DNA of 6,906 bases from Phenylobacterium sp. (GTDB taxonomy: Bacteria; Pseudomonadota; Alphaproteobacteria; Caulobacterales; Caulobacteraceae), in NCBI GenBank assembly GCA_025350885.1, contig JANXXA010000539.1, positions 1 to 6,906 of the forward strand, given 5' to 3'. The notes beneath the pieces are model-generated. The model searched no databases. It was not told the origin of the DNA and saw only the letters and a program-made list of their open reading frames with translations. Every line of letters starts with the position of its first letter. Positions within the stretch are counted from its first letter, which is position 1. Made by a program: the position numbers and the translations under genes. Below, one piece after another: positions 5,281-6,906 of this stretch.

Positions 5281-6906
5281 CCGAGATCGCCCGCTCCGCC
5301 CTCTTCGGTCGGCTGAGCCCGACCGCCTTGAAGGCCATCGAAACCGCCACGGCCTTTTGCAAGATGCGGGGCAACCCCTATGTGGAACTGGTGCACTGGA
5401 TCCACATCCTGTTGCAGGATCCGCAGAACGACGCCGGCGCCATCCGCACCCGCTTTCAGCTGGAGGATAGCAAACTCGCCCGTGACGTCGTCGCTGCGCT
5501 TGACGCCTTGCCGCGCGGCGCCACCTCGGTGTCGGACTTTTCGCCGCAGGTCGAAGAGGCGATCGAGAAGGGCTGGCTTTACGCTTCGCTGATGTTCCAA
5601 GGCAGCCGGGTGCGGACTGGCCAGCTGATCTTCGGCATGCTGAAGACACCCACGCTGCGCAACACGCTGTTCTCCATCTCGCCGGAGTTCCGAAAGATCC
5701 AGGTCGATGTCCTGGGCGACGAATTCGACAAGATCGTCGCCGGCTCGACGGAAGTCGGCGGAACCACGCCGGCGGTGGGTCCGACAGAGGCCGACTACTC
5801 CGGTGCAGCGGAGACAGGCGGGGCCACCGGTGAGGCGCTGGCGAAGTTCTCCATCGACCTGACGGAGAAGGCGCGCTCCGGTGAGATCGACCAGATCGTC
5901 GGCCGCGACGCCGAGATTCGCCAGGTTATCGACATCCTGCTGCGACGCCGCCAGAACAATCCGATCCTTGCGGGTGAGGCTGGCGTCGGCAAGACCGCCG
6001 TCGTCGAAGGCTTCGCGCGCCGCATCGTCGATGGCGACGTGCCCCCGGTGCTCAAAGACGTCACCTTGCGCTCGCTGGACATCGGGCTGCTCCAGGCTGG
6101 GGCAGGCGTGAAGGGAGAATTCGAGAAGCGGCTGCGCCAGGTGATCGACGAGGTCGAATCGTCTCCCAAGCCGATCATCCTGTTCATCGACGAAGCCCAC
6201 ACCCTGATCGGCGCCGGCGGCGCGGCGGGGACAGGCGATGCGGCGAACCTGCTGAAGCCGGCCCTGGCGCGTGGGCGGCTGCGCACGATCGCAGCCACCA
6301 CCTGGGCCGAGTACCGCCAGTATTTCGAAAAAGACCCCGCCCTTACCCGTCGCTTCCAGACGGTCAATGTTGGCGAGCCAGACACGGCCAACGCCATCGC
6401 CATGATCCGATCGGTGGCGCCGATGATGGAGAAGCACCACAAGGTGACCATCCTCGACGAAGCCGTTGAAGCCGCCGTCAAACTGTCGCAGCGATATGTG
6501 CCGGCACGCCAATTGCCCGACAAAGCCGTCAGTCTGTTGGACACGGCGGGCGCTCGGGTCGCGGTCTCACAGCATGCGACGCCGGCGCCCGTTGAGGATC
6601 GTCGCCGGCGCATAGAACTGCTCAATGTTGAGCTAGAGGTCGCGACCCGCGAGGCCGAGGGCCAGTACGCCGGTTTCGAACGGGTGGCCAAGCTGAAGGA
6701 AGCGCTGGAAGAGGCGAAGCTCGCGCTGGTCGAAGTCGAGACCAAGTGGGAGGGCGAGAAGACCGCCATCGCCGTCGCCTTTGAAGCCAGGCAGGCGCTC
6801 TCGGCGGCTGCGGCTGACGGGGCGAGCGCCCCGGCCGAGGTCAAGGCCCGCAGGGCCGCACTCGATATGGCGCTGAAGGGTGTGGCGGCCGCCCATGGCG
6901 ACAATC
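5277..6906 (+). CDS. clpV: T6SS sheath-recycling AAA+ ATPase TssH (ClpV), 3'-truncated by window edge
   Basis: ClpV is a hexameric Hsp100/ClpB-type ATPase that binds TssC in contracted sheaths and pulls them apart so subunits can be reused. The 543 codons present are about 60% of a protein usually near 850-900 residues; the frame is open to the window end. The start MTEIARSALFGRLSP matches the family, and ATG overlaps the tssG stop as ATGA. Order: a ClpV N-domain (about 1-155) with RGNPYVELVHWIH, LPRGATSVSDFS and QGSRVRTGQL; a Gly/Thr/Ala-rich linker (156-186); then AAA+ module 1 with VGRDAEIRQVIDILLRRRQN, Walker A GEAGVGKT at 233-240, pore-loop region GAGVKGEFE at 275-282 and beyond, Walker B ending in D305-E306, and DPALTRRF at 353-360 holding arginine-finger candidates. 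PARQLPDKAVSLLDTA closes this module. From about residue 441 an E/K/R-rich coiled coil, the middle domain, begins. The second AAA+ module is not in the window. Confidence 0.97.
   Translation, partial: MTEIARSALFGRLSPTALKAIETATAFCKMRGNPYVELVHWIHILLQDPQNDAGAIRTRFQLEDSKLARDVVAALDALPRGATSVSDFSPQVEEAIEKGWLYASLMFQGSRVRTGQLIFGMLKTPTLRNTLFSISPEFRKIQVDVLGDEFDKIVAGSTEVGGTTPAVGPTEADYSGAAETGGATGEALAKFSIDLTEKARSGEIDQIVGRDAEIRQVIDILLRRRQNNPILAGEAGVGKTAVVEGFARRIVDGDVPPVLKDVTLRSLDIGLLQAGAGVKGEFEKRLRQVIDEVESSPKPIILFIDEAHTLIGAGGAAGTGDAANLLKPALARGRLRTIAATTWAEYRQYFEKDPALTRRFQTVNVGEPDTANAIAMIRSVAPMMEKHHKVTILDEAVEAAVKLSQRYVPARQLPDKAVSLLDTAGARVAVSQHATPAPVEDRRRRIELLNVELEVATREAEGQYAGFERVAKLKEALEEAKLALVEVETKWEGEKTAIAVAFEARQALSAAAADGASAPAEVKARRAALDMALKGVAAAHGDN

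Noticed and set aside
5406..5420. Perfect hairpin ATCCTG-TTG-CAGGAT, flanked by two GGATCC sites
   Set aside because: It falls inside the conserved ClpV N-domain coding for HILLQDP, has no T tract, and is explained by coding constraint.
5225..5470. 81-codon + strand open frame spanning the end of tssG and start of clpV
   Set aside because: Not called as a gene: beyond 5277 it is out of frame with well-conserved ClpV. Its upstream part is discussed as the possible original tssG reading frame.
4438..5649. Antisense open frame of 403 codons opposite tssG/clpV
   Set aside because: Arg/Ser/Pro-rich composition without domain features; explained as a shadow of tssG and clpV.
5016..6512. Long antisense open frame of 498 codons opposite tssG/clpV
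   Set aside because: It is antisense to clearly recognisable TssG and ClpV, resembles no known family, and is a usual by-product of high G/C at third codon positions.
5795..6904. Antisense open frame of 369 codons opposite clpV
   Set aside because: Ser/Ala/Arg-rich, low-complexity translation opposite the conserved Walker motifs of ClpV; a shadow frame.

Overview
This window is the interior of a type VI secretion system (T6SS) gene cluster, read entirely on the + strand. Seven genes lie head to tail: tssC (only the 3' end is present), hcp, tagJ (impE-like), tssE, tssF, tssG and tssH/clpV (only the 5' 543 codons are present). Nothing else of substance fits between them. The longest gene-free stretch is 48 bases, and no RNA gene, mobile element, CRISPR array or convincing terminator is visible.

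Layout: bases 1-503 are the C-terminal end of the large sheath subunit TssC. Bases 552-1034 encode the inner-tube protein Hcp, from a GTG start behind a strong ribosome binding site. Bases 1073-1867 encode the accessory protein TagJ. Bases 1876-2403, 2408-4273 and 4237-5280 encode the baseplate wedge proteins TssE, TssF and TssG. Bases 5277 to the window end encode the sheath-recycling ATPase TssH (ClpV) through its N-domain, first AAA+ module and part of the coiled-coil middle region. Downstream of hcp the genes are very tightly packed: gaps of 38, 8 and 4 bases, then overlaps of 37 and 4 bases. This is what one expects of a single translationally coupled operon.

The proteins form one machine. 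TssB/TssC polymerise as a contractile sheath around a tube of Hcp rings. TssE, TssF and TssG (with TssK and VgrG, outside this window) form the baseplate on which the tube and sheath assemble. After contraction, ClpV disassembles the spent sheath. TagJ is an accessory factor reported to bind the sheath subunit TssB in systems that carry it. The gene order hcp-tagJ-tssE-tssF-tssG-clpV, and the sequence character of Hcp and TssC, match the HSI-I arrangement of Pseudomonas aeruginosa as I remember it.

Organism: a high-GC proteobacterium. The codon choice and overall feel suggest an alphaproteobacterium, possibly Caulobacter/Phenylobacterium-like, but this is a weak impression and no taxonomic marker gene is present. 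The system itself is known. The most notable local oddity is the extreme 3' end of tssG, where codon-position composition fits the +1 frame better than the annotated one and suggests an indel in a C run.
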